From: Rhodoferax sp.
GTDB taxonomy: Bacteria > Pseudomonadota > Gammaproteobacteria > Burkholderiales > Burkholderiaceae_C
Assembly (NCBI RefSeq): GCF_023700745.1
Contig: NZ_JAMPYG010000004.1
Span: 118,883-182,882, forward strand
Length of the DNA stretch: 64,000 nt
Reading direction: 5' to 3'
The notes under the pieces were generated by a model. That model was not told the origin of the DNA. It saw only the letters and a list, made by a program, of their open reading frames with translations, and did not search any database. The translations under genes and the position numbers were made by a program. Of the stretch, positions 8,297 through 18,083 are shown in pieces (position 1 is the stretch's first letter; each line of letters starts with the position of its first letter).

Positions 8297-9367
8297 ATGG
8301 CAGCATCACTCCACATCGCAGGCGTTCGCAAGGTTTACGGCAAAGGCGACAAGGCCGTCGAGGTTTTGAAAAAAATCGACATCGAAGTGGCGCCGGGTGA
8401 GTTCCTGATCCTGGTCGGGCCTTCGGGCTGCGGCAAGTCCACCCTGCTCAACATCATTGCCGGCCTGGAGGACCCGACCGAGGGCGAACTCAGAATCGCC
8501 GGCAAAAACGTCATCGGCGTGGCCCCAGCGCAGCGCGACATTGCCATGGTGTTCCAGAGCTATGCGCTCTACCCCACCATGAGCGTGGCCGACAACATCG
8601 GCTTTGCGCTGGAAATGCGCAAGGTCCCGCTGGAAGTGCGCACCAAGCGCATCCATGAAGTCGCCGCTATGTTGCAGATCGAGCACCTGCTGGACCGCCG
8701 CCCGGCACAACTCTCGGGCGGCCAGCGCCAGCGTGTGGCCATGGGTCGCGCATTGGCGCGTGACCCGCAACTGTTTCTGTTTGACGAGCCCCTGAGCAAC
8801 CTGGACGCCAAGTTACGCGTCGAAATGCGTGCCGAAATCAAACGCCTGCACCTGGTCAGCGGCATCACCACCGTGTATGTGACGCATGACCAGATCGAGG
8901 CGATGACACTGGGCAGCCGCATTGCCGTGATGAAAGACGGCATCTTGCAGCAGATTGGCTCGCCCGATGAGATTTACCGCCGCCCGGCCAACACCTATGT
9001 GGCGGGTTTTATCGGCTCACCCACCATGAATTTCATCACGGGTCAGACCAGTGGCGCAGGTGAGAGCGGTTTGTTTTCTTTTGATGGCGGGAGCCTGGCA
9101 CTGCCCTGTCCGGCTACCGGCAGTGTGATCCTGGGACAACGCCCCGAACACGTCCACTTGAGCGACGACGCTTCCTGGCGCGGCCAGGTGATGCTGGTTG
9201 AGCCTACCGGTGCCGACACCTACGTGGTGGTAAAAACCAATGTCGGTTTGATCACGGTGCGCACGCCACCAAACACACAAGTAAAAATGGGCGACACAGT
9301 GGGCATGACGGTGAGCAGCAACCACAACAACTGGTTCGACGCGCAAACCGGCCTGCGCCTGGCATGA
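8297..9367 (+). CDS. Sugar ABC transporter ATP-binding protein (MalK/UgpC type)
   Basis: Energises the sugar importer by ATP hydrolysis at the cytoplasmic face. It has Walker A GPSGCGKST, signature LSGGQRQRVAMGRAL, Walker B LFLFDEPLSNLD and the switch histidine in YVTHDQIEAMTL. A C-terminal OB-fold (TOBE) regulatory region follows residue 240. The 356 aa match the MalK/UgpC length. It is the last gene of the operon, and its stop codon begins a short TGACC tandem repeat. Confidence 0.93.
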   Translation: MAASLHIAGVRKVYGKGDKAVEVLKKIDIEVAPGEFLILVGPSGCGKSTLLNIIAGLEDPTEGELRIAGKNVIGVAPAQRDIAMVFQSYALYPTMSVADNIGFALEMRKVPLEVRTKRIHEVAAMLQIEHLLDRRPAQLSGGQRQRVAMGRALARDPQLFLFDEPLSNLDAKLRVEMRAEIKRLHLVSGITTVYVTHDQIEAMTLGSRIAVMKDGILQQIGSPDEIYRRPANTYVAGFIGSPTMNFITGQTSGAGESGLFSFDGGSLALPCPATGSVILGQRPEHVHLSDDASWRGQVMLVEPTGADTYVVVKTNVGLITVRTPPNTQVKMGDTVGMTVSSNHNNWFDAQTGLRLA

Positions 9368-9383
9368 CCTGACCTGACCTGAC
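9365..9383. repeat. Short tandem repeat (TGACC, 3.8 copies)
   Basis: Nearly four TGACC units start at the TGA stop of the ABC ATPase gene. The repeat places stop codons in more than one frame. It may be only a slippage product. Confidence 0.6.
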
Positions 9384-9396
9384 ACGCCAGGGTATA

Positions 9397-11907
9397 TCAC
9401 CCAGCTTGGTACAGCGCTTCCCCCGAACGTTGCACCATGGCTTCAAATTCTGCGGGACTGACCGGGCGCGAGTAAAAATACCCTTGCGCGTAGTCGCAGC
9501 CTGCGGCTTTCAGCAAATCACGCTGCTCCTCCGTCTCGACCCCTTCGGCAATCACCTTCATGCCCAGGGCATGGGCCATGGCAATGATGGCCTGACATAA
9601 CACCAGGTCGGTTGTAGCCGCCTTCAGGTGGCGCACAAAGGACTGGTCAATCTTGATGAAATCAATGTCAAATTTTTGCAGGTAGGACAGCGACGAATAA
9701 CCGGTACCAAAGTCATCGAGCGACACGTTGATACCCTCGTCACGCAACTTCAGCAGTTGTTCAACCACACCGTTGCTGGTGGACAGCAACAAGCCTTCGG
9801 TGATTTCAACCACCACACTTTCACCGGGCAGCCCAAGCACACGCAATTGGTCGATCCAGGGAATATGGTTGGGATTCGGATTTTCAAACTGCAGTGGAGA
9901 TTTATTGACACTGACCTGGAACTCCGGGTGCAATTCGGCACGCCAGTTCTTCACCTGGGCTGCCGCCTGGGCAAAAATCCACTCTCCCAGTTCAACAATC
10001 AGACCGCTGCTTTCTGCGACCGGAATAAATTCCGCCGGGCTGATCAAACCGCGCCTGGGATGCTGCCAGCGGATCAGGGCCTCGGCCTTGTGAATTTTTC
10101 CGGTAGCCAAAGTCACGATGGGCTGGTACACCACGCGGAACTCCTGCGCCGGCAAGGCCGCGCGCAGGTCGTGGGTCAATTGGGCGCGTTGCATGGCGGC
10201 CTCCTGCAGCGCCGGCGTGAAAAAACTGAACCGGTTGCGCCCTGCCGCCTTGGCCACATAGAGCGCCTGATCGGCATTTTTCAGCAGGTCTTCCACCTCC
10301 AGCGTATCGGTCGGGTAGACCGTCACACCCATGCTGGCAGACACAAAAACCTGATCCAGACCCAACTGAAATGATGCGCTCAAGGCATTCAGCAGCTTGG
10401 GCAGGATGCTCTGCAGATTGGACTCGTCGTTCAATCCGGTAATGATCACGGTGAACTCATCACCCCCCATGCGGGCCACCGTATCGGTTTCGCGCAAACA
10501 GCGCTGAATGCGTTGCGCTGCTTCGACCAGCAGATCGTCGCCGCGGTCATGCCCGAGTGTGTCATTGACTTCCTTGAAATGGTCCAGATCAATGAACAAC
10601 AGTGCCAGTTTTTGCTCAGTGCGACGGCATTTCTTGATCTCCTGGATCAGCCGTTCACGCATCAGACGCCGATTGGGCAAGCCGGTGAGCGCATCAAAGT
10701 GCGCCTGCTGCCAGACCAGTGCATCCGCTGATTTGCGCTCGGTAATGTCGGCATGGGTGCCCAGCATGCGCAGCGCCTTGCCATTGACATCCCGGCTGAT
10801 CACCATGCCGCGGCTGTGTACCCATTTCCAGTTGCCATCCTTGCACAGCACCCGATGCTCATTGCTGTAGGTGAGCGTGATACCGTCCAGATGAGCCTGC
10901 CGGTCGTGCTGCAAACGCCCCAAGTCCTCAGGGTGGACCAGTGCATCGAGTTCGGCCACGCTGGGCTGTAGCTCGCCCTCTTCGTAACCATACATGCGCA
11001 GCAGATTCGGCGACAGGTACTGTTCGCCGCTCTGCACCTGCAGGTCCCAGACCCCGTCACCGACGCTTTCCAGCGCCAGCTTCCAGCGCGCCTCGCTGTC
11101 CCGCAAGGCCATCTCGGTTTGTTTGCGCCGGGTAATGTCCTGCACGATGGCGGTGCGCTTGACCGGTCGGTCTTGCTCCCATGTCGTGGTGCCGCGTGAG
11201 TGCAACCAGATGCGCCGCCCCTTCAAGGTCAGCATTTCAATTTCGAACTCATGGGTCGTCGTGGGCTGACCCGACGGCTGGTAAGACGCTTCGTTGATGG
11301 CCAGCGACTCGTCGGTGAACAAGGCCAGGACCGTGGCAGGTGTCGGCGTGAAGGCTTGCGGGGTGGTCTCAAAAATGCGGTACACCCCGTCGGTCCAAGT
11401 CACCTGCTTGTGTTGCAAGTCCACTTCCCAGCCGCCCAGTTCGGCCAGCGCCTGGGTGGCAAAAAGCAACTGGTTGGCACGCTTACGGCCCGCCTCAGCC
11501 TGCACGTAATCACTGACATCCAACACCGTCTGCACCAGGCCGGTATCCGGCAGGCGTCTGGTTTGCACTTGCAGGGTACGTCCGAGGTGCTTCAAACGCA
11601 AGTAATGTTCTGACACCAACGCCGGGTCAGCATCAGGCGAGGTCTGCTGAATCGGCTGATCCAGCGGATGGGGTGCGCCAGCAAAATCCCCGCGCTGCAT
11701 CTGAAAATCATAAATCTCGCGCAGGGAGGGACCACTTGCCAGAAACTCTGGCGGCACATCAAGCAACTCGGGCAGGCAGGGATTGAAATGGTCCACACAG
11801 CCATTGGCATCAAACACGCACACACCCTGACTGATACTGGCCAGCAAGGTTTGCCAGAATTCGGCGATAGCCTGCCCGGTACTGGTTACAGAATCTACAT
11901 TGACCAT
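9397..11907 (-). CDS. PAS-GGDEF-EAL cyclic di-GMP signalling protein
   Basis: An 836-aa protein predicted to make and/or degrade cyclic di-GMP. Order: three PAS-type sensor domains over about residues 15-395 (linkers DITRRKQTEMALRDSEARW and ADITERKSADAL), a GGDEF domain at about 405-565 with intact ARMGGDEFTV, then an EAL domain at about 575-825 with AEALIRWQHP, LDDFGTGYSSL, KIDQSFV and AEGVETEEQ. Both catalytic signatures are intact, so net activity cannot be assigned. I see no membrane segment or signal peptide, so it is probably cytoplasmic. It lies just downstream of a two-component pair on the same strand, 30 bp after the kinase gene, and could be co-transcribed. Confidence 0.93.
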   Translation of the reverse strand: MVNVDSVTSTGQAIAEFWQTLLASISQGVCVFDANGCVDHFNPCLPELLDVPPEFLASGPSLREIYDFQMQRGDFAGAPHPLDQPIQQTSPDADPALVSEHYLRLKHLGRTLQVQTRRLPDTGLVQTVLDVSDYVQAEAGRKRANQLLFATQALAELGGWEVDLQHKQVTWTDGVYRIFETTPQAFTPTPATVLALFTDESLAINEASYQPSGQPTTTHEFEIEMLTLKGRRIWLHSRGTTTWEQDRPVKRTAIVQDITRRKQTEMALRDSEARWKLALESVGDGVWDLQVQSGEQYLSPNLLRMYGYEEGELQPSVAELDALVHPEDLGRLQHDRQAHLDGITLTYSNEHRVLCKDGNWKWVHSRGMVISRDVNGKALRMLGTHADITERKSADALVWQQAHFDALTGLPNRRLMRERLIQEIKKCRRTEQKLALLFIDLDHFKEVNDTLGHDRGDDLLVEAAQRIQRCLRETDTVARMGGDEFTVIITGLNDESNLQSILPKLLNALSASFQLGLDQVFVSASMGVTVYPTDTLEVEDLLKNADQALYVAKAAGRNRFSFFTPALQEAAMQRAQLTHDLRAALPAQEFRVVYQPIVTLATGKIHKAEALIRWQHPRRGLISPAEFIPVAESSGLIVELGEWIFAQAAAQVKNWRAELHPEFQVSVNKSPLQFENPNPNHIPWIDQLRVLGLPGESVVVEITEGLLLSTSNGVVEQLLKLRDEGINVSLDDFGTGYSSLSYLQKFDIDFIKIDQSFVRHLKAATTDLVLCQAIIAMAHALGMKVIAEGVETEEQRDLLKAAGCDYAQGYFYSRPVSPAEFEAMVQRSGEALYQAG

Positions 11908-11937
11908 AAATCTTTTTCCAAAAAATGCCCCTGAGGG

Positions 11938-13368
11938 TCACACAAACTGATTTTCGGCATGACCCACTGTCCAGCACAACTGCACCCGCAGCCCATGGGG
12001 CTGGACCGCCAGCACCCGGGCCTCACCGCCATGGCGCTGGGCGATCTCGGCCACAATGGCCAAGCCCAAACCACAGCCCCCCGGCACATCGCTGGCCCGC
12101 CAAAAGCGTTCGAACACATGCGGCAAGTCCTGCGCTGACAGGCCCGGACCGTTGTCGGCGACTTCAAGTACAAGCTGCGTTCCCTGCATTTGCACACTCA
12201 GAGTCACTTCGCTGCCGGCCCCTGCATACATCAGGGCGTTGTCGATCAGATTATTCAGCGCTTCACGCAGCAAAAAAGCCTCGCCCGGGAACATCATGTG
12301 GTCGACACCTTCATAACCCAAGTCTATCCCGGCCTTGAGCGCGCGCGGTGTCCAGTCGCGCGCCACCTCACGCGCCAGGCTGGCGACATCGAGCGGCTTC
12401 AGCTTGACCTCGACCTCGTTACGTGCCAGCGACAGCAACTGCTGCACCAGATGGGCACTGCGCTGGGCGCCAGCCAGTACCTTGCCCAGCCGCGCACGCA
12501 GGGCTTGCGGGTCCTGCTCGGCCAGCGCCAGTTCGGTTTGACTGATCAATCCCGCCAGCGGGGTGCGCAACTGGTGCGCGGCATCGTTCAAAAACCGCTT
12601 TTCCTGACCCAGGCTGCGCCGTACTGCGGCCAGCAAGTGGTTGACAGCACCGGCCAGCGCGTGCACTTCCTGCGGCGCCTCGGTCATCTCGATCGGCGAC
12701 ACATCAAACAGGGCATGATCACGCCGGTCACCCAATTGCGCCTGTAGCCGGGTCAGGGGCTGCAAGCCACGGGAGATACCGCCATACACCAGCACACTGA
12801 GCACCATGCCCAGCAACAGCAGCGGCGCCAGCATGTCGGCGATCAGCTCGGTGGTCAATCGCTGCTGGGCAGTCAGACTTTTGGCCAGCTGGACCCGCAT
12901 GCGCTGGGGCGAGCCCGCTTCACCGTAGTCCACCTCCAGCAACGCCACACGCATCGACTTGCCGTCCACCTGGGCGTTGTAGAGCAGCGCTTCATGGGTC
13001 GGCAGCGGCTGTTCTTCAGTCGGGCCCGGCAGTCTGCCATTGCCCAGCAGAAAACTACCGGGCGGGCTCGAAACCATGTAGCTCACACGGTCCTCGGGGT
13101 CTTGTTCAATAATGTCCTGGGCGGCCCGCGGAAAGTCAATCAGCAGGCCCGAACCAATCGGCTTGACCTGACGCGCCAGCGAACGCACCGACTGGGTCAG
13201 TGACTGGTCAATGGCTTTTTCGGCGTACTTCAGCGCAACCCGGTAAGCCAGGGCACCGCCGACCAGAAACAACACCAGCTGGGGCAGCAACAACCACAAC
13301 AACAACTGACGCTTGAGTGACAGACCTTGCCCGCGAGGCTTCAGTGGGGTGGCCGTGTCCTGGGTCAT
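11938..13368 (-). CDS. Sensor histidine kinase, TctE-like
   Basis: Membrane kinase of a two-component system. Two transmembrane segments (about residues 20-42 and 170-190) flank a periplasmic domain of the TctE/QseC type. Then come a HAMP-like linker, the phospho-acceptor box NDAAHQLRTPLAGL, the N box NNLIDNALMY and G boxes (VADNGPGLS, GCGLGLAIV). I start it at ATG 13368 (476 aa); an upstream in-frame start would overlap the regulator gene. The partner is the response regulator 7 bp upstream. In TctDE systems the signal is a tricarboxylate, but no tctCBA transporter is adjacent here. Confidence 0.92.
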   Translation of the reverse strand: MTQDTATPLKPRGQGLSLKRQLLLWLLLPQLVLFLVGGALAYRVALKYAEKAIDQSLTQSVRSLARQVKPIGSGLLIDFPRAAQDIIEQDPEDRVSYMVSSPPGSFLLGNGRLPGPTEEQPLPTHEALLYNAQVDGKSMRVALLEVDYGEAGSPQRMRVQLAKSLTAQQRLTTELIADMLAPLLLLGMVLSVLVYGGISRGLQPLTRLQAQLGDRRDHALFDVSPIEMTEAPQEVHALAGAVNHLLAAVRRSLGQEKRFLNDAAHQLRTPLAGLISQTELALAEQDPQALRARLGKVLAGAQRSAHLVQQLLSLARNEVEVKLKPLDVASLAREVARDWTPRALKAGIDLGYEGVDHMMFPGEAFLLREALNNLIDNALMYAGAGSEVTLSVQMQGTQLVLEVADNGPGLSAQDLPHVFERFWRASDVPGGCGLGLAIVAEIAQRHGGEARVLAVQPHGLRVQLCWTVGHAENQFV

Positions 13369-13375
13369 GGCAGGT

Positions 13376-14080
13376 CTATGTCGTGGAGGTTTCCAGCATG
13401 TAGCCCAGGCCACGCACATTGCGAATATTCAGACCCGAGTCCACGAGCTTACGCCGCAAGCGGTGAATGTAAACCTCCAGTGCATTGGAGGCCAAGGCAC
13501 CCGGTTCACCAGGCTCGCCCTGCCAGGTTTCCAGCACATCCTCCCGGCTGACCACGCGACCGGCCTGGGAAACCAGCAACGACAACAGGGCCCACTCGCG
13601 TTGCGTGAGTTCCAGCGCCTCATCCCCCAGCCAGGCTTGCGGCAGCGTGGCATCGACCCGCAGTGGCCGGGCCGTCGGGCTGCCGGCCAACTCCAGGGAG
13701 CCGCCAAAGGCTGGCAAGCGCGCGCGCCGCAACAAGGCGCCCATGCGGGCCTGCAGCTCTGCCATATTGAAAGGTTTGGTGAGGTAATCATCCGCCCCGG
13801 CGTTGAGCCCTTGCACCCGGTCATCAACCCCTTCACGCGCCGTCAAAATCAGCACCGGCAAGGCGGGCAGGCGTTTGCGCACCCAGCGCAACAATTCCAT
13901 GCCACTGATTTTTGGCAACCCAAGGTCCAGCACCACGCCGTCAAAGCGATGCAACTCAATCAGGGCCTGTGCGGCTTCGCCATCCGCGGCAGTCATAACG
14001 CTGTGGCCGGCCTGGTTGAACTGCGCAGACAAGCCATCGCGCAGCAATTCGTCGTCTTCAATGATCAGCAAACTGGACAT
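13376..14080 (-). CDS. Response regulator, TctD/OmpR type
   Basis: DNA-binding partner of the downstream kinase. The receiver domain covers residues 1-115 with the acidic pair EDDE near the N-terminus, the phospho-accepting aspartate in VVLDLGLPKISG and the lysine in DDYLTKPFN. A winged-helix effector domain follows (TQREWALLSLL to VYIHRLRRKL). The 234 aa are standard for the OmpR family. It comes first in a regulator-kinase operon. Confidence 0.93.
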   Translation of the reverse strand: MSSLLIIEDDELLRDGLSAQFNQAGHSVMTAADGEAAQALIELHRFDGVVLDLGLPKISGMELLRWVRKRLPALPVLILTAREGVDDRVQGLNAGADDYLTKPFNMAELQARMGALLRRARLPAFGGSLELAGSPTARPLRVDATLPQAWLGDEALELTQREWALLSLLVSQAGRVVSREDVLETWQGEPGEPGALASNALEVYIHRLRRKLVDSGLNIRNVRGLGYMLETSTT

Positions 14081-14120
14081 GATGCAAGCATACCCGAGGA
14101 GTTCATGCGCTCTGACACCT

Positions 14121-15374
14121 TCATGCCAAAGCCGCTTGGACCGCTGCCACCCGGGCGGCCTGCATGGCTTTCGCTATATCCTGACCTTTGGCGCCACCAG
14201 CCATGGCATCCGAGGCAATTTGATGGGTGTCGATCCCCTGGGCGGCCAGCAATACCGCCTGCAAATGCGCACGCTGCGGGTAAGCTGCGTCAAAGTAACC
14301 CAACCGCCCGCGCGCATCACATTCGCAGGCCAGCAGGATCTGCGCGAAACGTGCCGGTTTGCGCAGCGCGTCGCAGCGCTCCAGCAAACGCACCAGCGCA
14401 GCCGCATCGAGCCCGATTGAGCGGTGAATATTGCTGTGTTCGCGTGCTACCACATCGGCCAGTTCACGGCAGTCGGTGGGCACACGCAGGCGTGCGCACA
14501 GACTTTGCAGCAACCCGACGCTGCGCTGCTCGTGCCCCAGATGGCGCGGCAGGATATCGACCGGGGTGTTGCCCTTGCCCAGGTCGTGGCACAGGCAGGC
14601 CAGCCGCACCGGCAGCGGGGTCTGCAGTCGCGCGCTCATGTCGATCACCATCATCACATGAACACCGGTATCCACCTCGGGGTGGTAGTCGGCACGCTGT
14701 GCAACACCCCACAAGCGGTCCACTTCAGGCAGCAATCTGGCCAGCGCGCCACAATCGCGCAACACTGCAAACATACGCGAAGGTTTGGCTTCCATCAGGC
14801 CTCTGGCCAGTTCCTGCCAGACGCGTTCGGGCACCAAGTGGTCGACCTCACCGCTGGCCACCATCTCGCGCATCAGTGCCAGCGTGTCCGGTGCCAGTGT
14901 GAAATCGGCAAAACGGGCCGCCAGACGCGCCAACCGCAGGATGCGCACCGGATCTTCGCGGAACGCCGGACCGACATGGCGAAACACCTTGTTCACCAGA
15001 TCCTGCGCACCGCCATAAGGGTCGATCGGATTTTGCTTGTCCCATACGCCGTCCGGGTCGAGCTGCGCAGCAGCAACGGCCATGGCATTGATGGTGAGAT
15101 CGCGCCGTGCCAGGTCTTGCTCCAGGCTCACATCCGGTGCCGCATGGATGGCAAAACCGTGGTAGCCCGGTGCTGTTTTGCGCTCGGTCCGGGCCAACGC
15201 ATATTCTTCATGGTTTTGGGGATGCAGGAACACCGGAAAATCCTTGCCCACCGGGACAAAACCCTGGTCCAGCATGTGCTCCGGCGTGCCCCCCACCACC
15301 ACCCAGTCGCGGTCCTTCACCGGCAACCCCATAAGCGCATCGCGCACCGCACCGCCAACCATATAAAGCTGCAT
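14121..15374 (-). CDS. cca: Multifunctional CCA tRNA nucleotidyltransferase
   Basis: Adds or repairs the 3' CCA of tRNAs without a template. The N-terminus carries MVGGAVRDALMGLPVKDRDW, the nucleotidyltransferase signature, and RRDLTINAMA. A C-terminal HD domain (LACLCHDLGKG, about residues 225-330) gives the phosphohydrolase activities of the long bacterial form. I start at ATG 15374 (417 aa), because upstream in-frame sequence overlaps the neighbouring gene and does not look like cca. Confidence 0.93.
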   Translation of the reverse strand: MQLYMVGGAVRDALMGLPVKDRDWVVVGGTPEHMLDQGFVPVGKDFPVFLHPQNHEEYALARTERKTAPGYHGFAIHAAPDVSLEQDLARRDLTINAMAVAAAQLDPDGVWDKQNPIDPYGGAQDLVNKVFRHVGPAFREDPVRILRLARLAARFADFTLAPDTLALMREMVASGEVDHLVPERVWQELARGLMEAKPSRMFAVLRDCGALARLLPEVDRLWGVAQRADYHPEVDTGVHVMMVIDMSARLQTPLPVRLACLCHDLGKGNTPVDILPRHLGHEQRSVGLLQSLCARLRVPTDCRELADVVAREHSNIHRSIGLDAAALVRLLERCDALRKPARFAQILLACECDARGRLGYFDAAYPQRAHLQAVLLAAQGIDTHQIASDAMAGGAKGQDIAKAMQAARVAAVQAALA

Positions 15375-15390
15375 GTCAGGCCCCGCCACC

Positions 15391-16074
15391 TCAGCGCGAC
15401 AAGCGGTAAGGCTCTTCAAAATCCAGGAAATCCTGCTCGGCCAGCGCGCCATCGATCCACGCCTTGACTCCCGGCAGCAGGCATACACGGTTCACATAGG
15501 CCGCAATGTCAGTGGGCAAAGGCAAGGCATAGGTCAGCAACCGCGCGCAAACGGGGGCAAAAAAGGCATCCGCCACGCTGAAGTCTCCAAACAGCATGGG
15601 CCCGCCACGTTCGTCCAGACACTGTTGCCACATATTGACCAAACGGGCCACGTCGGTGCGCACCGCCGGCTGGTCACGCCAGACCAGTGCGCCTGTCTCG
15701 GGCAGGCTGGCCTCGATGTTCATCGGGCAATGCGTGCGCAGGCCGGTAAAGCCGCTGTGCATCTCGGCGCACAGGCTGCGGGCCCGGGCCCTTGCTGCCG
15801 TGTCCCGCGGCCACAGCGCCTTGTCAGGGAACTGCTCGGCCACATATTCGGCAATGGCCAGCGTGTCCCACACCACCAGGGCGCCATCAACCAGTACCGG
15901 CACTTTGCCGGTGGGTGACAAGGTACGCAGCGTGGCCTTGAATTGCGAATCGGGGGTGAAGGCGTCAAAACGCACCATCACTTCCTCAAACGGGATGCCG
16001 GCCTGGGTCAGCAGCACCCAGGCGCGCATCGACCAGGACGAGTAATTCTTGTTGCCAATGTAGAGTTTCATCAT
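15391..16074 (-). CDS. Glutathione S-transferase family protein
   Basis: Cytosolic GST fold, probably conjugating glutathione to an unknown electrophile. The thioredoxin-like N-domain begins MMKLYIGNKNYSSWSMRAWV, whose SSWSMR segment supplies the catalytic serine region. GKVPVLVDGALVVWDTLAI is the glutathione-binding loop, and an all-helical C-domain follows. The likely start is ATG 16074 or the next codon, ATG 16071. It overlaps neither neighbour and sits 16 bp before cca. Confidence 0.85.
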   Translation of the reverse strand: MMKLYIGNKNYSSWSMRAWVLLTQAGIPFEEVMVRFDAFTPDSQFKATLRTLSPTGKVPVLVDGALVVWDTLAIAEYVAEQFPDKALWPRDTAARARARSLCAEMHSGFTGLRTHCPMNIEASLPETGALVWRDQPAVRTDVARLVNMWQQCLDERGGPMLFGDFSVADAFFAPVCARLLTYALPLPTDIAAYVNRVCLLPGVKAWIDGALAEQDFLDFEEPYRLSR

Positions 16075-16079
16075 GCGGC

Positions 16080-18074
16080 TCAAGGCAGTTCACGGTTTTC
16101 TGTCAGCGAGCCTTCGGCTGGCCCCACCTGCCCCAGCCGGGCTTTGAGCGACTGGGTCTGGCCGCTGATCATGGCCGCGTAAATGGTGGTGTTGGCCAGC
16201 ACTTTTTTGACGTAATCACGGGTTTCACTGAAAGGCACGTTTTCGACCCAGATCGCGGCCTCCAGCACCGGCGCGCCGGGTTGACCGCGCCAGGCGCGCG
16301 GCCGGCCGGGGCCGGCGTTGTAAGCGGCGGCGGCCATCGGCATGGAGCCGGCAAAGTCATCGAGCACCAGCTTGAGGTAACCGGTGCCAATCGCAATATT
16401 GGTGTCACGGTCGGTGATCTGGTGGGGCTGGAAGCTGGTCATGCCAATTTTTTTGGCAGTCCAGCGGGCCGTGGCGGGCATCACCTGCATCAGGCCCGAA
16501 GCGCCCACGCCCGAGCGGGCATCCACAACAAAACGGCTCTCCTGCCGGATCAGGCCATAGACATACGCCGGGTCAAGCCCGATGTCACGCGTGCGCGCCA
16601 GCACGGCCTGTTTGTGCGGCATGGGGAAGCGTTGCGTCAAATCCATCACGCTCCTGGTGCGTTCGCTGGTGTTGATGCAGCGGTCCCACACCTCATGTCG
16701 GCAGGCCAGATCGGCCGCGGCCAGCAGTTCGCGGTCACTCATGCCGCCCGGGGTGTGCAAGTTGGCGCTGTAGTTCCATTCACGCACACCCTCACTGCGC
16801 AGTCCAAGGGCAATGGCAACAAGTGCGCGCTGCAAGCCCGGGTTGCTGCTGGCAGCCGCCTTTTCAGCCTCGGTCAGGGGCTCGGGCAAAGGCGGCGGGG
16901 TGATCGGTCGACCCAATTCTTCTAGCGCCAGCAATTCATAAAACCCTTGTACGCCGGCCACGCTGTGCAGCAACTGACGCGCCTGCTGCCGCACAGCGTC
17001 GTCGCTCCCGGGCAGCGCCAGTAGGGCCCGTGCCCGCCAATAAACCCAGGTGGATTCTGCCGCGGTCCCGGCAGTCATGGCCTCAATAGCGCTTAACACC
17101 CGCCGCCAGTCCCCCTGGCGCAATGCGGCACGGGCATACCAGGCAAGATGTTCGTCCTGCATGGCCGAGGACTTGCTGTGGGCAAAGAATTCAAGAGCAT
17201 CATTTGACAGTTTTTGCGCAGCTTGTGTCCCAATGGCGGCCCAGGCCCAGTCGCGCTGGTTCTGGCCCAGGTGTTTTTGCCAGCGACCGGCCAGCAGCTC
17301 GGCGGCCCGCTGGGGGTCGCTCTGGGCCAGTCGAATCAGCGCCAGCACCACCAGCTCCTGGGTTTGCCGCTGGTTCGACAGCGTTGTCTGGACCAGGAAT
17401 TGCTCGGGCCCGGCGGTCAGTGCGGTCCATTGCGGGCCGGCCTGGAGCACCACCATGTCAAACGCTTGCCGGGCGGCTGCAAGACGCCGCAGCTCCAGCG
17501 CCGAGCGCACTTTTTCCCAGACATCCTGCGCGCTCAGCAATTGGCTGTCCAAATGGGTCTGAACCGCATAGGCACAACCCTCATCGCTGTTTTTCTGGGC
17601 CAACCAAAGTGTCTTGGCTTCCCGGGACATGTCCACCCTGGCCAAAGTGTGCTCCATGGCCAGGACATAACAGCGCACTTCACGGTCGTCCTGCATGCGA
17701 AAACTGGATGCTTCCTGCACAAAACGGGCCCAATCACGGTTTTTACCCAGCAGCAGCAACCAGTCGTTGCGCAAGCGGTCTTCCTGGTAAGTGCCTGCAA
17801 AGCGGGAGAGAAAACGGCTGATTTCCTCGGGTTGAGCCGTTTCCAGACGGGCGCGCAGCTCCCAATAAGCAGCCCAGGGCGCCAGCACATGGCCACCGGT
17901 TCGCGGCAACAGCTCGGTCAGACGACTGGTTTGCCCCTTGGCAAAAGCCTCACGCATCTCCAGGATCACCGCATCGGACGCGTTCAAGCCGGATGCCTGG
18001 CCTTGAGCCGGGGCAGGCACACTGCCCAACACGCCAAGCAAGCCGATCAATGTCAAAATGGTTCTGAACTGCAT
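16080..18074 (-). CDS. Soluble lytic murein transglycosylase
   Basis: Periplasmic enzyme that cleaves peptidoglycan glycosidic bonds to give 1,6-anhydro muropeptides. A signal peptide (FRTILTLIGLLGVLGSVPAP) lies at the N-terminus, then a long helical superhelix (Slt70 U/L domains), then the catalytic SLT domain: the glutamate in RQESRFVVDARSG, GLMQVMPATA and AAAYNAGPGRPRAW. The start is set at ATG 18074 (664 aa); an in-frame TTG lies upstream. It diverges from the folate gene with only 9 bp between start codons. Confidence 0.92.
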   Translation of the reverse strand: MQFRTILTLIGLLGVLGSVPAPAQGQASGLNASDAVILEMREAFAKGQTSRLTELLPRTGGHVLAPWAAYWELRARLETAQPEEISRFLSRFAGTYQEDRLRNDWLLLLGKNRDWARFVQEASSFRMQDDREVRCYVLAMEHTLARVDMSREAKTLWLAQKNSDEGCAYAVQTHLDSQLLSAQDVWEKVRSALELRRLAAARQAFDMVVLQAGPQWTALTAGPEQFLVQTTLSNQRQTQELVVLALIRLAQSDPQRAAELLAGRWQKHLGQNQRDWAWAAIGTQAAQKLSNDALEFFAHSKSSAMQDEHLAWYARAALRQGDWRRVLSAIEAMTAGTAAESTWVYWRARALLALPGSDDAVRQQARQLLHSVAGVQGFYELLALEELGRPITPPPLPEPLTEAEKAAASSNPGLQRALVAIALGLRSEGVREWNYSANLHTPGGMSDRELLAAADLACRHEVWDRCINTSERTRSVMDLTQRFPMPHKQAVLARTRDIGLDPAYVYGLIRQESRFVVDARSGVGASGLMQVMPATARWTAKKIGMTSFQPHQITDRDTNIAIGTGYLKLVLDDFAGSMPMAAAAYNAGPGRPRAWRGQPGAPVLEAAIWVENVPFSETRDYVKKVLANTTIYAAMISGQTQSLKARLGQVGPAEGSLTENRELP

Positions 18075-18083
18075 GGTGTGATT

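Noticed and set aside
9365..9383. The TGACC tandem repeat as a phase-variation tract.
   Set aside because: It is after the coding sequence end and too short; slippage would not alter a protein.
14424..15467. A 347-codon plus-strand frame opposite cca.
   Set aside because: Antisense shadow; cca motifs on the minus strand are intact over the whole length.
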